From Pandoraea commovens (GTDB lineage Bacteria; Pseudomonadota; Gammaproteobacteria; Burkholderiales; Burkholderiaceae): a stretch of 64,000 nucleotides of DNA. A program made the position numbers and the translations under genes. Each line of letters opens with the position of its first letter. Within the stretch, counting starts at the first letter, position 1. The notes beneath the pieces were generated by a model that saw nothing but the letters and a program-made list of their open reading frames with translations, made no database searches and had not been told where the DNA came from. Location of the stretch: contig NZ_CABPSA010000001.1 of assembly GCF_902459615.1 (NCBI RefSeq), positions 1 through 64,000 of the forward strand, given 5' to 3'. Below are positions 26,014-35,572 of this stretch, piece by piece.

Positions 26014-27348
26014 TTACAGGCGCCCGTGCCAGTCTCGAATGAACGTTTCGATGTGCCCGGGCGGTAAGGGACGCGTGCAATGATACCCCTGCCACGCGTG
26101 ACAGCCCAGCGATGCAAGCGCATCGCGTTGCGCACTGGTCTCCACGCCTTCGGCCACCGTTTCGATTTCGAGCTTGCGGGCGATGGCGATGATCGCGCGG
26201 ATCAGTTCGGTGTCATAGCCGCCGAGCAGCACCCCGGCCACGAACTGATAGTCGATCTTGACGGTGCCGAACGGCCACCGTTTGAGCCGCACGAAGCTCG
26301 AATAGCCGGTGCCGAAGTCGTCGAGCGACAAGCGCACGCCCATCGCGACGAGTTCGTTCATCAGCGTGGCGGCTTCGTCGAGATGCGAGATCAGCGACGA
26401 CTCGGTGATCTCGATCTCCAGCTTGTCCGGCGGCACGCGGTGGTGTTTGAGGGCGTAGCGAACCGTCTCCAGCGTCTGCACGCGCATTTGCTGCGCGGAG
26501 AGATTCACGGCCACGCGAGGGTACTCTTCACCGTCCGTATGCCACTTGTCGAGCTGACGACACGCTTCGTGCAGTGTCCAGTCGCCAATGGGACCGATTA
26601 CGTCGCACCGCTCGGCCGCCGGAATGAACTCACCCGGCATGATGAGTTCGTCGTCCCGTTGCCAGCGGATCAGGGCTTCGAGGCCCGTCAACCGATGCGT
26701 ACGCATGTCGATCTGCGGCTGATAGTGCAGGCGGAATTCCGAGTCCGAGAGCGCGCGTCCGATGGCGCTGCGCCAATAATGCTCGTTGCCTGCATCGTCC
26801 GGCGGGGCAATACCCTCGGTCGGCGCGGCAGGGGCTTCGGTGACGAGAAAGCGCGACGCGCTCTCGCGAATGGCCTGATCGGCGACGTCGGACGTATGTT
26901 CAAGTAGGGTGGCCGGCCACACGGGAACCTGCGGCAGATGCGTGATGCCCGCCGAGACGATCGGGTAGAGCAGCCCGTTGCCGCACGGCACCGGCGATTC
27001 GCCCGCCCGAATGAAGCGGCGCGTGATCTGTACGGCGGCCTCGCGGCTGCTCAGGTCGCGTAGCAGAATCGCCACCTGCTGATCCGAAACGCGGCCGATG
27101 AGGTCGCGACGTCGAATGCGCGAGCCGATGCGAAAAGCCACCGTCGCGAGCAGATCCGCGTCGGAGATTGCCTGTTGACTGGACGCCTTGCGCTGGCCCC
27201 GACCCACGTGCAGCACGACTAGCGCGCTGTGGCTGTTGGGCGGGCTCGGGGTCCTCAGCTCGAGACTGAGGGCGCGCAAAAGCCGCTGGCGATCCAGCAG
27301 CAAATCGGCGAGGACGACTTGCCGTCGCAGCGCGTTCGTATCGTTCAT
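26014..27348 (-). CDS. EAL-domain c-di-GMP phosphodiesterase with degenerate GGDEF
   Basis: A 444-residue cytoplasmic protein. Residues about 40-170 look like a decayed GGDEF domain, with IGRVSDQQVAI where the active motif should be. Residues 190-440 form an EAL domain with all usual catalytic elements: GLEALIRW (Glu224), NLSAQQM, EITES, LDDFGTGYSS, VKID and AEGVET. It should degrade c-di-GMP. Directly upstream of the diguanylate cyclase on the same strand, so the pair probably forms an operon with opposing activities. Confidence 0.9.
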   Translation of the reverse strand: MNDTNALRRQVVLADLLLDRQRLLRALSLELRTPSPPNSHSALVVLHVGRGQRKASSQQAISDADLLATVAFRIGSRIRRRDLIGRVSDQQVAILLRDLSSREAAVQITRRFIRAGESPVPCGNGLLYPIVSAGITHLPQVPVWPATLLEHTSDVADQAIRESASRFLVTEAPAAPTEGIAPPDDAGNEHYWRSAIGRALSDSEFRLHYQPQIDMRTHRLTGLEALIRWQRDDELIMPGEFIPAAERCDVIGPIGDWTLHEACRQLDKWHTDGEEYPRVAVNLSAQQMRVQTLETVRYALKHHRVPPDKLEIEITESSLISHLDEAATLMNELVAMGVRLSLDDFGTGYSSFVRLKRWPFGTVKIDYQFVAGVLLGGYDTELIRAIIAIARKLEIETVAEGVETSAQRDALASLGCHAWQGYHCTRPLPPGHIETFIRDWHGRL

Positions 27349-27687
27349 CTCGGCAGGCAGGCAAACATCGCCTGAACGGTTGAGCGATTGTCATCGGCGC
27401 GTTCAATGCTGGCGAGGCCATCCAGCAGGAAAAGCCCACGCGTCGAACAGGTCGTGCCGCCAGAAAACCCTTGAATCATGTTCTGCATAAGACGCGTAAA
27501 TGTGTCGGCCGTCGTGCGAGGGGTGAATCGGGCGCACCGTCCGGTGCGCCGTTTCCTTCGCGTTCCGGCAGACCGCGCGCAAGGCGTGGCCCGACTAGAA
27601 GCTCGTTCCCGATCGCGAGACCGGGTCCTTTGACATTTAACGGCACCCAAATTTGAAAATTGAGTGCGGGTTTCACCTACGGTCAAC
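27349..27687. other. 339-bp gap with one hairpin
   Basis: Lies between the SQR-like gene end and the EAL gene start, both minus strand. GGCGCACC (27531-27538) and GGTGCGCC (27543-27550) form a perfect 8-bp stem with loop GTCC. No T-run follows on the minus strand, so it is at best a weak terminator of the SQR-like gene. AT-rich sequence near 27630-27665. No gene supported; short overlapping ORFs are Arg-rich. Confidence 0.5.
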
Positions 27688-28938
27688 TCAGCGTGGGCGC
27701 GCCAGCCATTCGCGGCCCCGAAGCATAAAGTCCCAATAAACCTTTGGCAGCACGTATTTTTTCAGGACCCACGCAAAACGGTTCGCGTGCGTACCGTCGA
27801 TAGGCAATGTAGGGAGAAGTTTCCCGCCATAGCCGAATTCCGCAAGCACGATCTTGCCGTGCTCCACGGTAAGTGGACAAGCACCGTACCCGTCGTAATG
27901 CAGTGAAAGGGGGCGGCCATCCATCGAGGCGAGCAAGTTTTCGGCGACGACAATGGCCTGTTTGCGCGCTGCGGCGGCGGTTTTGGCGTTGGGTGCGGAA
28001 ATCGCGTCGCCGAGACCGAACACGTTGGCATAGCGCGCGTGGCGCAGCGTCGCCGGGTCGACTTCACACCAACCCGCAGCGTCGGCCAGCGGGCTCGCTC
28101 GCAAGACGTCCGGCGCACTTTGCGGCGGCACCACGTGCAGCAGATCGAACGGCTTGTCGACGAACTGCGATTGCCCGTCAGCATCGAAAATCTCGAAACG
28201 CGCCACACGGCGCTCGCCATCCACCGCACGCAGATGCGAGAGATGATTGAGCGAGATGCGATATCGCTGGACGTACTCCATCAGCGCCGGGATGTAGTCT
28301 TTGACGCCGAACAGGGCGGGTGCCACGAGATGAAACTCGATCTTCGTCTTGTCCAGCAGACCGCGTTGACGCCACGTATCGGCCGAGAGATACATGGCTT
28401 TTTGCGGGGCGCCCGCGCACTTGATCGGCATCGGCGGCTGCGTGAACAGGGCATTGCCGCCCTTGAATTCGCGAACCAGCGACCACGTGTACGGGGCGAG
28501 ATCGAAGCGGTAATTGGAGGTCACGCCATTGCGGCCGAGCGTTTCGCTCAAGCCGTCGATGGCTTCCCAATTCAGTTGCAGCCCGGGCGCCACAATGAGG
28601 AAGCGGTAGCCGAGGCGACGCCCGTCCGAGAGCAGCACTTGCTGGCGCTCCGGCGCGAAAGCCGTGACCGCAGCCTGGATCCAGTTCACGCCTTCGGGAA
28701 TCACGCTCGACATCGGGCGGGCCGTGCGGGCGGCGTCGAATTCACCGGCGCCGACAAGCGTCCAGGCGGGCTGATAGTAATGCGTGTCGGCCGGATCTAC
28801 GATCGTGATCGAGAGCGTCGGACGGCGGCGGCGCAGACTTGCGGCAACCGAAATACCGGCCGCCCCCGCACCCATGATGACGATGTCGGCGTTGCTCTCC
28901 GTCGCGGGTGCTGGCGTCGCGGATACATCGCTGGACAT
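27688..28938 (-). CDS. Sulfide:quinone oxidoreductase-like flavoprotein (type II)
   Basis: A 416-residue FAD protein. The N-terminal nucleotide fold has MGAGAAGIS, and FGLGDAISAPNAKTAAAARKQA is the second FAD contact. The two cysteines expected for type II (eukaryote-like) SQR are present, Cys174 in PIKCAGAPQKAMYL and Cys354 in YDGYGACPLTV. It should oxidise sulfide to sulfane sulfur and reduce quinone at the membrane surface. The C-terminal helix near KKYVLPKVYWDFMLRG suits membrane attachment. GGAGACCTT lies before the ATG. Sulfide detoxification rather than energy use is likely, as no sox or dioxygenase gene is adjacent. Confidence 0.85.
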   Translation of the reverse strand: MSSDVSATPAPATESNADIVIMGAGAAGISVAASLRRRRPTLSITIVDPADTHYYQPAWTLVGAGEFDAARTARPMSSVIPEGVNWIQAAVTAFAPERQQVLLSDGRRLGYRFLIVAPGLQLNWEAIDGLSETLGRNGVTSNYRFDLAPYTWSLVREFKGGNALFTQPPMPIKCAGAPQKAMYLSADTWRQRGLLDKTKIEFHLVAPALFGVKDYIPALMEYVQRYRISLNHLSHLRAVDGERRVARFEIFDADGQSQFVDKPFDLLHVVPPQSAPDVLRASPLADAAGWCEVDPATLRHARYANVFGLGDAISAPNAKTAAAARKQAIVVAENLLASMDGRPLSLHYDGYGACPLTVEHGKIVLAEFGYGGKLLPTLPIDGTHANRFAWVLKKYVLPKVYWDFMLRGREWLARPR

Positions 28939-29359
28939 AAGGTCTCCGACAAGTGATCAAAAATTGAAACGGATTACGACATATCGATGCGTATCCCAAG
29001 CGTCACGCAACACGCCGTGTGAGGCGGTTACGAAGCGTGCGGGACATTCTACGTTCACTTGCCCCCAATTTCGCGGGAAACAGGGCGATTTCTCACAATT
29101 TTTACGTTTTGATCAACTGGAGAACGTTTAGGGCGTGTGCCATCTGCGTGACGACGCTGCGTTGGCCAATGCGCAGATCGTGACGCACCTCGTGCGACGT
29201 GTTTTGTCTTGCGTGAGGGTGGATGCGGCGAGTGCCGGAGCGGACAGCGGATGTTGACGCGGGCATCACGGATGTGATGCCCGGGAATGTTTGTGTAATG
29301 TGCAGAATCGGTTTGCGCCGCCGGTCATGCGACGCGAAAAAAACGGGAACGTTTGCAAT
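28939..29359. other. 421-bp gap, SQR promoter region
   Basis: Between the SQR-like gene start and the cadR stop, both on the minus strand. The SQR promoter should lie in the AT-rich part near 28950-29130, but no clear elements were identified. At the cadR side, AAACG (29341-29345) and CGTTT (29350-29354) with an A-run at 29337-29343 would give a weak minus-strand terminator. No gene seen. Confidence 0.5.
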
Positions 29360-29848
29360 TTACGCGTGCGCGTGCGCGTGACCGTGCTTGTGGTCGTGCT
29401 CGCAAGCGACTTCGATGGGGTCCGTCTCGTTGTGACAAGCGCAGGCCTCGCCCTGTGCGCCTTGCATGAGTGCGCGCAGGATGCCGCAGTCGCTCGTCTC
29501 ATGACGGCTACGGCATTGCGCTTGCAGATGCAGAAGCTGCTGCTCCAACGCCTGCAATTCGTGGATGCGCGTATGCACGCGTGCCAGATGTGCCTCGATC
29601 AGTTGGTTGGCATCTTCGCACGTCACATGGGTGTCGTGCGCCAGTTCGCCGAGTCGTTTGGCATCGGCGAGCGGCATGTCGAGCGAACGGCAGTGACGGA
29701 TGAAGCGCAGGGCGTCCAGGTGTTCGTCGCCGTAGGTGCGATAACCAGCGTCGGTTCGCGGCGGCGGCGGCAGCAGGCCCGCGCGCTCGTAATAGCGGAT
29801 GGTTTCGACATCGGTGCCCGCCGCTCGGGCCAGTTCTCCGATTTTCAT
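29360..29848 (-). CDS. cadR: MerR-family Cd(II)/Pb(II)-responsive regulator
   Basis: A 162-residue MerR protein. It starts MKIGELARAAGTDVETIRYYE, the typical winged helix, followed by the dimerisation helix and a C-terminal metal-binding part. Cysteines likely to bind Cd/Pb/Zn are in HVTCEDAN and SDCGILRAL, with CACHNE after them. The tail is His-rich (HDHKHGHAHAHA), like CadR of pseudomonads. GGAG precedes the ATG at 29848; an upstream start at 29893 would cover the operator. Divergent from cadA with the shared operator between them. Confidence 0.9.
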   Translation of the reverse strand: MKIGELARAAGTDVETIRYYERAGLLPPPPRTDAGYRTYGDEHLDALRFIRHCRSLDMPLADAKRLGELAHDTHVTCEDANQLIEAHLARVHTRIHELQALEQQLLHLQAQCRSRHETSDCGILRALMQGAQGEACACHNETDPIEVACEHDHKHGHAHAHA

Positions 29849-29850
29849 AC

Positions 29851-29881
29851 TTGACTCCGTAGTCACTACAGGGTTTTGAAT
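29851..29881 (+). promoter_or_regulatory. CadR-type operator/promoter of cadA
   Basis: TTGACT at 29851-29856 serves as -35; the -10 (TTGAAT, 29876-29881) stands 19 bp away, the long spacer typical of MerR-controlled promoters. Within the spacer is the dyad ACTCCGTAG-TCA-CTACAGGGT (29854-29874), close to known CadR/PbrR operators. It lies between divergent cadR and cadA. Confidence 0.75.
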
Positions 29882-29916
29882 AAAGGGTAACACGAATCAT
29901 GTAACCAGGAGTTCAC

Positions 29917-32382
29917 ATGTCCAACCCTTCGGAATCGGGCCGTTTGGCGGGTCTGACCACTGCGGCGACGGCGAATCGGGAGATGCCCGGCCATGGAAAT
30001 GGTCCAGCGCAAGGGCATGATCACGAGACCTGTCACGGGCATTCGCATGAGCACACGCCACCGTCACAGGGGCATCGGCATGCCCACGATCACGGCCATC
30101 GTCACGACGGTCATGCTCACGAGCATGACCATGACCATGGCAGCCACGGCGTAACCGCCGCCCACACGCATGACGACGCCTCGTGCTGTTCGGGCGGCGC
30201 GAGTTTTGCGCCGTCGGCACCGGCACCCGCAATGGATGCGCCGCAGGTGCGCTTCCGTATCGATCAGATGGACTGTCCGACAGAGGAGCGTCTGATTCGA
30301 GATCAGCTTGAGCGTCGTCCCAGCGTCGACACGTTGTACTTCAACCTGCTCAAGCGTGAACTGACGGTCGTTTTCGACAAGCGCGCGTCGGCGTCCGATG
30401 TCGATCGAGAGCGCGATGCCGTGGCGGACACCCTGCGCAAACTGGGGATGACGCCCGTGCCGCTTTCCGGCGAGAACGCTGGCGCAGCCGCACCGCCGCC
30501 CGCCAAGCGGACAAGCGACGTTGTCCGGCTCGTCGCCGGTGGTGTGCTGGCTGCCGCGAGCGAGGTCGCGGTCTGGTCCGGCGTGCCTGAGCACAGCCCG
30601 TGGGTGGGTGCGATGGTTGTCGCCGCCATTCTTGCGTGTGGCTTGCCGACGCTCAAGAAGGGCTGGATCGCGCTGCGGCACTTCACACTGAACATCCACT
30701 TCCTGATGTCGCTTGCCGTGATCGGCGCGATGCTCATCGGTCAGTGGCCCGAAGCGGCCATGGTGATCGTACTGTTTGCGTTGTCCGAAAAGCTTGAGGC
30801 GGCATCGTTGACCCGAGCGCGTCGCGCCGTCGAGGCGTTGATGCGTCTCGCGCCGGATCAGGCGTCGGTGCAGCAGGCCGACGGCACCTGGGCGGATGTC
30901 CCTGCAGCAACGCTTGCTGTGGGGGCGCGGGTGCGGGCGCGTCCGGGTGAGCGCATTGCCATCGATGGCGTGATCGAGGAGGGTGCGTCAGCGCTGAATC
31001 AAGCGTCGATTACCGGTGAGAGCGTGCCTGTCGACAAGACGGTTGGGGATGACGTCTACGCAGGCAGCATCAACGAAAGCGGTCTGCTCGTGTATCGCAC
31101 GACGGTCGCCCCCGGCGATACGACGCTCGCGCGCATCGTGCGTATTGTCGAGACGGCCCAGCAGCAACGCTCGCCGACGCAACGCTTCGTCGACAAGTTC
31201 TCACGCATTTACACGCCGGTCGTGGTGCTTTGCGCGCTGCTGGTCGCAATTGTGCCGCCGCTGGCGTTCGGCCTGGCCTGGTCGCCGTGGATCTACAAGG
31301 CGCTGGTGATGCTGGTCATCGCATGCCCCTGCGCGTTGGTGATTTCCACGCCGGTCACGGTCGTGAGCGGGCTGACGGCCGCCGCGCGCGCCGGGATTCT
31401 GATCAAGGGCGGGGCGTTTCTGGAGAGTGGCCGCCTGATCCGTGCGGTCGCACTCGACAAGACGGGCACGCTCACGCGTGGCGAACCGCGCCTGACCGAT
31501 GTCGTGCCGTTGCGCGGCACATCTCGCGACGAAGCCCTGACGCTCGCCGCCGCACTGGACGCTCAGACGACTCACCCGATCGCGCGCGCCGTCGTCGAAG
31601 GTCATGCGCAGGCGGGGCTTGGGGCGTTGCCGTCCGTGACCGACTTCGAGGCGCTGGTGGGGATGGGGGTGAAGGGGCGTGTCGGTGAAACGCTTTACTA
31701 CCTCGGCAACCATCGTCTGATTGAATCGTTGGGGGTGTGCAATGCCGAGGTGGAGGCCGAACTGACGCGTCTCGAGGCGCAGGCACGTACCGCTATCGTG
31801 CTGGCAAGCGAAACGCAGGCGCTGGCGGTGCTGGCCGTGGCCGATACGCTGCGTGAGGAAAGCCGTGAGGCCATTGCCCAATTGACGAAGATGGGTGTGC
31901 GCACCGTCATGCTCACGGGCGACAACAGGGCTACCGCTCAGGTCATCGGTGAGCAATCGGGCGTGAGCGATGTGCGTGCCGAGATGCTGCCGGAAGATAA
32001 GTGGCAAGCCGTGTCGTCACTGCGCGAAAAGTACGGTCACGTAGGGATGGTGGGCGATGGCATTAACGATGCGCCTGCGCTGGCGGCAGCCGACGTCGGT
32101 TTCGCAATGGGGGTGACGGGCACGGACAGCGCGCTCGAGACCGCCGATGTCACGCTGATGGACGACGATTTGCGCAAATTGCCAGCGTTTCTGGCGCTTT
32201 CGCAGCGTTCGGCGACGGTGCTCCAGCAAAACATCGCTGTCGCCCTTGGGATCAAGGCCGTGTTTTTCGCACTCGCAGTGATGGGCCTCGCGTCGCTGTG
32301 GATGGCGGTATTTGCGGACGTGGGAGCGAGCCTGCTGGTGATCGCAAACGGCATGCGTCTGCTTCGTACCAAGGTCGTCTGA
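29917..32382 (+). CDS. cadA: Cd/Zn/Pb-exporting P1B-type ATPase
   Basis: An 821-residue P-type ATPase. Residues about 25-85 are an extreme His-rich region (21 His), followed by Cys-Cys at 90-91 and one heavy-metal-associated domain with MDCPTEE (118-124), the form seen in Zn/Cd/Pb pumps. The core has TGES, CPC (470-472) in the membrane, the phosphorylated Asp514 in DKTGT, HPIA and GDGIND near 713. It pumps divalent soft metals out of the cytoplasm. CAGGAG precedes the ATG. Controlled by the divergent cadR through the operator at 29851-29881. Confidence 0.93.
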   Translation: MSNPSESGRLAGLTTAATANREMPGHGNGPAQGHDHETCHGHSHEHTPPSQGHRHAHDHGHRHDGHAHEHDHDHGSHGVTAAHTHDDASCCSGGASFAPSAPAPAMDAPQVRFRIDQMDCPTEERLIRDQLERRPSVDTLYFNLLKRELTVVFDKRASASDVDRERDAVADTLRKLGMTPVPLSGENAGAAAPPPAKRTSDVVRLVAGGVLAAASEVAVWSGVPEHSPWVGAMVVAAILACGLPTLKKGWIALRHFTLNIHFLMSLAVIGAMLIGQWPEAAMVIVLFALSEKLEAASLTRARRAVEALMRLAPDQASVQQADGTWADVPAATLAVGARVRARPGERIAIDGVIEEGASALNQASITGESVPVDKTVGDDVYAGSINESGLLVYRTTVAPGDTTLARIVRIVETAQQQRSPTQRFVDKFSRIYTPVVVLCALLVAIVPPLAFGLAWSPWIYKALVMLVIACPCALVISTPVTVVSGLTAAARAGILIKGGAFLESGRLIRAVALDKTGTLTRGEPRLTDVVPLRGTSRDEALTLAAALDAQTTHPIARAVVEGHAQAGLGALPSVTDFEALVGMGVKGRVGETLYYLGNHRLIESLGVCNAEVEAELTRLEAQARTAIVLASETQALAVLAVADTLREESREAIAQLTKMGVRTVMLTGDNRATAQVIGEQSGVSDVRAEMLPEDKWQAVSSLREKYGHVGMVGDGINDAPALAAADVGFAMGVTGTDSALETADVTLMDDDLRKLPAFLALSQRSATVLQQNIAVALGIKAVFFALAVMGLASLWMAVFADVGASLLVIANGMRLLRTKVV

Positions 32383-32409
32383 GTCGTGTGACGTTGGGTT
32401 GCCTGATGC

Positions 32410-33444
32410 CTACGCCTTGCGCATGCCGCGCTCAAGGCGATGGGCGTCGGGCAATTGGCATAGCGCGTGCGCGGCGCGGCTGGTGGCGTTGACGATGATC
32501 GCGTCAAGGCGTGCCGTCAGCGTCTCGCGGTGTTCCGTCGAGATGGGCATGTCTTCCAGCGCACGTTGCGCGACCGCAGCATCGTTGATATGCCCGAGCA
32601 ACGTTTGCGCGGTGCGCAATGTTTCGTGATACGGCAAGCGAAGCGACTTGCGCAGCCACGGCGTGAGCGCCTCGGCGCTATAACGCGCCTTCTTGAGCTT
32701 GACGCGCAACGCGTGCAACTGCTCGGTATCGAGCATCGCCAACTGGCGACAATCAGGAAATAGCCCAATGTATCGTTCGCGAAGCACGTTATGCGCGTGT
32801 TTCGCCAGTGCGCGTGGCCGCTTGCCGGGCGTACGCGACGGGCGTCGTAAGGCTTTGGCTGCGCGCGCATCGGCCCTGCCGTTGTGAACGCCAAAGGCAT
32901 CGCGCAACAGCCCATGCAACGCGCGTTGGCGATCGCTCGTCAGCGCGGTGGCGGCTTGCGCCCGAGCGTCGCTGCGAACCTTCGACAGATGCGCATCGAC
33001 CGCAATCCAGTCGACATCCGGATATTCGAGGCGTAAGACCGGAAGTGTCTCGGTGGTCAAAACATCTGCGTCGCGCACGGGCCCCATCGAATGCCCGAGC
33101 CAACTCAGCTCGGCGACGAGTTGACGATGCCAGCGCGGTTTTAGCCACGGCGAGTAGATGTCGATCAGCGCACGAAGGCGACGCGTCGCGATGCGCAACT
33201 GATGAACGGCTTCAGGGGGAATGGTGTCGACGTTGGCCGCGTCTTCTGCCGCATCGGGCAGCGTTGGCCATTGCGTCAATGCAGACGCCACGTGCATGAC
33301 CAGCAGACGGGATGCCGACATACGCCGCATTTGGGCAGACGACGGTAGTGCGCCTTCCTCGGCCTGACGAGAGCCGGTAGCGGAGAAACTTTCGGAAGAG
33401 GCGGCGGAAGCCGCTAACGGCGCGCGTGTCATGTTACGCAACAT
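32410..33444 (-). CDS. CHAD domain protein
   Basis: A 344-residue alpha-helical protein with the CHAD (conserved histidine alpha-helical) domain. Conserved His are visible in VHQLRIATRRLRALIDIYSPWL and in LHALRVKLKKARYSAEAL, within a strongly basic surface. CHAD proteins bind polyphosphate and are found on polyphosphate granules. No CYTH partner is attached. The start is uncertain: I use the ATG at 33444, with another at 33432 and an open frame up to 33546; none has a clear ribosome binding site. Convergent with cadA, 27-bp gap. Confidence 0.8.
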   Translation of the reverse strand: MLRNMTRAPLAASAASSESFSATGSRQAEEGALPSSAQMRRMSASRLLVMHVASALTQWPTLPDAAEDAANVDTIPPEAVHQLRIATRRLRALIDIYSPWLKPRWHRQLVAELSWLGHSMGPVRDADVLTTETLPVLRLEYPDVDWIAVDAHLSKVRSDARAQAATALTSDRQRALHGLLRDAFGVHNGRADARAAKALRRPSRTPGKRPRALAKHAHNVLRERYIGLFPDCRQLAMLDTEQLHALRVKLKKARYSAEALTPWLRKSLRLPYHETLRTAQTLLGHINDAAVAQRALEDMPISTEHRETLTARLDAIIVNATSRAAHALCQLPDAHRLERGMRKA

Positions 33445-33687
33445 AGCATAGTTGCCTGAGCGCATGACGCGGCAAAGCGGGTGCAGCACTTTGTCGCGGG
33501 CGCCTCTGCTTTGCGCAGAGCGGGGCACAGGCCACCCGCGCGGCACGCAGCGTCACATCAGTCGTGGACCTCGCGAGAGGATGACGTGACGCCTTCTCAT
33601 TGCTGCGCATGGCACATCGGGATTCTACTGCGGAATCCAGCAGGAAACCTGTCGAACCCGCTGTCGAAATCGACGGCCGAATGCGAG

Positions 33688-33719
33688 CAAAAAAGATAGG
33701 CCGGCACGGAGGCCGGCCT
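33688..33719 (-). terminator. Rho-independent terminator of HU gene
   Basis: AGGCCGGC (33698-33705) and GCCGGCCT (33712-33719) form an 8-bp stem with a 6-nt loop. Read on the minus strand it is followed shortly by a T-run (A-run at about 33689-33694), 14 bases past the HU stop. Confidence 0.85.
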
Positions 33720-33733
33720 GCGCGCAACTGGTT

Positions 33734-34012
33734 TTACTTCTTGTTCACAGCGTCCTTGAACGCCTTGCCAGCCGTGAACTTCACGGTCTTGGCTGCCGGG
33801 ATCTTGATCGCTTCGCCAGTCTTCGGGTTGCGGCCGGTACGCGCAGCGCGCTTGCCCGAACCGAACGAGCCGAAGCCGATCAACTGAACCGAGTCACCCT
33901 TGGCGACTGCCTTCTTGACGGTCTCGAGCAGAGCGTCGATGGTTTCGCCAGTTTGAGCCTTGCTTGCACCCGTAACACCAGCGACGGCGTCGATCAGTTC
34001 CTGTTTGTTCAT
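33734..34012 (-). CDS. DNA-binding protein HU
   Basis: A 92-residue HU/IHF family protein, [19 protein letters not shown] at the start and the DNA-arm text [20 protein letters not shown] near the end. HU is a nucleoid-structuring protein that bends DNA without much sequence preference. AAGGG lies upstream of the ATG at 34012. The open frame continues upstream to 34144 but without homology. IHF subunits are ruled out by the closer match to HU-beta text. Confidence 0.93.
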   Translation of the reverse strand: MNKQELIDAVAGVTGASKAQTGETIDALLETVKKAVAKGDSVQLIGFGSFGSGKRAARTGRNPKTGEAIKIPAAKTVKFTAGKAFKDAVNKK

Positions 34013-34485
34013 GTGTGTTTCCCTTGAGAGGTGGTGAATACCGGCGACAACTCTAACACTTTCGCCATTTGACGAGTGTCGGTGTTGTATCCGCGCCATA
34101 AGGCACGCGGCATACGCCAGAATGTCGCCTTCGCGGCACGTCACGCGAACCTGATCCGAAGACCGGTTGCGTCACGCATCGTGAGGGCGCCGGCACTGGC
34201 CGGGCAGCCGCATTATAGAGCCTTCGGCGGGCTGTGGGCCAGTCCTGACAACGGTTTGCGGCGATTTTGTTGTGCAATGCCGCGTACTTTCTCGTTCTTG
34301 ATGGCAAAACCCCGGTATCTGCGGGCATCTCCGGTCATGCCCCCGCGCAATCCCTTGCTGGGCGGGCTTTGGGGGTTTCCCTAGCGTTTTAGGGCTTGCG
34401 CGGACGGGCGTCTTTTGGTTGGTCATTCGGGTGTCATTTGCGATGGCTAGCGTGACGCCGCCAATCGACATTGAGGAACCGCTTC
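34013..34485. other. 473-bp gap, divergent promoters
   Basis: Between the HU gene (minus) and the phosphodiesterase gene (plus). It should hold the HU promoter, expected to be strong, within about 34020-34110, but I could not fix the elements. Short ORFs in both strands have Arg/Pro-rich, family-less translations. Nothing else seen. Confidence 0.5.
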
Positions 34486-35310
34486 ATGCTGCTCTGTCAG
34501 ATCACCGACCTCCACATCACGCGCCCTGGCATGCTCGCTTGCGGACGCGTCGACACCGCGCGCGCCTTGCGCAATGCGATCGCCACCATCAATCGCTGGA
34601 CGCCACGACCTGACGCCGTCATCGCAACCGGCGACCTGATCGACACACCGCATCTATCGGAATACGAAGTACTTCGTGAGTGCCTGGCGGACCTCGAAAT
34701 ACCGCTCTATCTGGTGGTCGGCAATCACGATCATCGTGAAGGGCTGCGTGACGCTTTTCCGGAGCATGCCTATCTGCATACGAACGAAACGTTCGTGCAA
34801 TACCGCGTCGATCTCGGTCCGCTCACTGTTTTGACCCTCGATACGCAAGACCCGCCGAGCGCGGGCGGCCATTTGTGCGACGCGCGACTCGCATGGCTCG
34901 ATGAGCAGCTCCACGCCTGCGAGGGACGCCCGACGATCATTGCAATGCACCATCCGCCGTTCGATACGGGCATCGAGTTCATGGACGGCTACGGCCTTTC
35001 CGTGCAGGGTCGAGCAGGGTTCGCGCAGGTGATAGCGCAGCATCGTCACATCGAACGGGTGATCTGCGGGCATCTGCATCGCAGCATTCATGCGAGTGTG
35101 GACGGTGCGCCGGGGATCATGGCGAGTACGTGTGTGTCGACCGCGCACCAGATCACGCTCGGGCTGGCTGCGGGGGCGCCGGGGTCGGTCACGCTTGAGC
35201 CACCCGGCTTCGCCATGCACCTGTGGCAACCGGGCGCGGGCGTGCGTACGCATCTTGCTTACGTCGGTCCGCACGAGGGGCCGTTTTCGTTCGACGGCGA
35301 ACCCCGGTAA
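34486..35310 (+). CDS. Calcineurin-like phosphodiesterase, CpdA type
   Basis: A 274-residue class III cyclic-nucleotide phosphodiesterase-like metallophosphoesterase. The dinuclear metal site is visible in order: ITDLHI, ATGDLID, VVGNHDHREG, AMHHPPFD and ICGHLHRS. This set and length are typical of CpdA-like cAMP phosphodiesterases, but related enzymes cut glycerophosphodiesters or other cyclic nucleotides. GAGGAA precedes the ATG at 34486. It is 262 bp upstream of pelD on the same strand; a functional link is not established. Confidence 0.85.
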   Translation: MLLCQITDLHITRPGMLACGRVDTARALRNAIATINRWTPRPDAVIATGDLIDTPHLSEYEVLRECLADLEIPLYLVVGNHDHREGLRDAFPEHAYLHTNETFVQYRVDLGPLTVLTLDTQDPPSAGGHLCDARLAWLDEQLHACEGRPTIIAMHHPPFDTGIEFMDGYGLSVQGRAGFAQVIAQHRHIERVICGHLHRSIHASVDGAPGIMASTCVSTAHQITLGLAAGAPGSVTLEPPGFAMHLWQPGAGVRTHLAYVGPHEGPFSFDGEPR

Positions 35311-35572
35311 GGGGCGGCTTGCGTCGGTATCCTGAGCATTCATGCGGGTTGGCAGCGAGAAAGAATGGGGACGAAAGTAGGACTGCGCGTGTGTAAAGTG
35401 CTTCTCCATCAAACATACGAGATCAGTTCGGATCAGCAGTCAAAGGCCGTCCCGGTGCGCAAGATTCGCGGGACGGGAGCGACGGGTCTTTCACAGGAAC
35501 TGTCGATCCGTGGCCCATGACCCAGGCATGAATGAAAAGGCCGGGCAGGGCGCTTTCTGATAACGGGGAATC

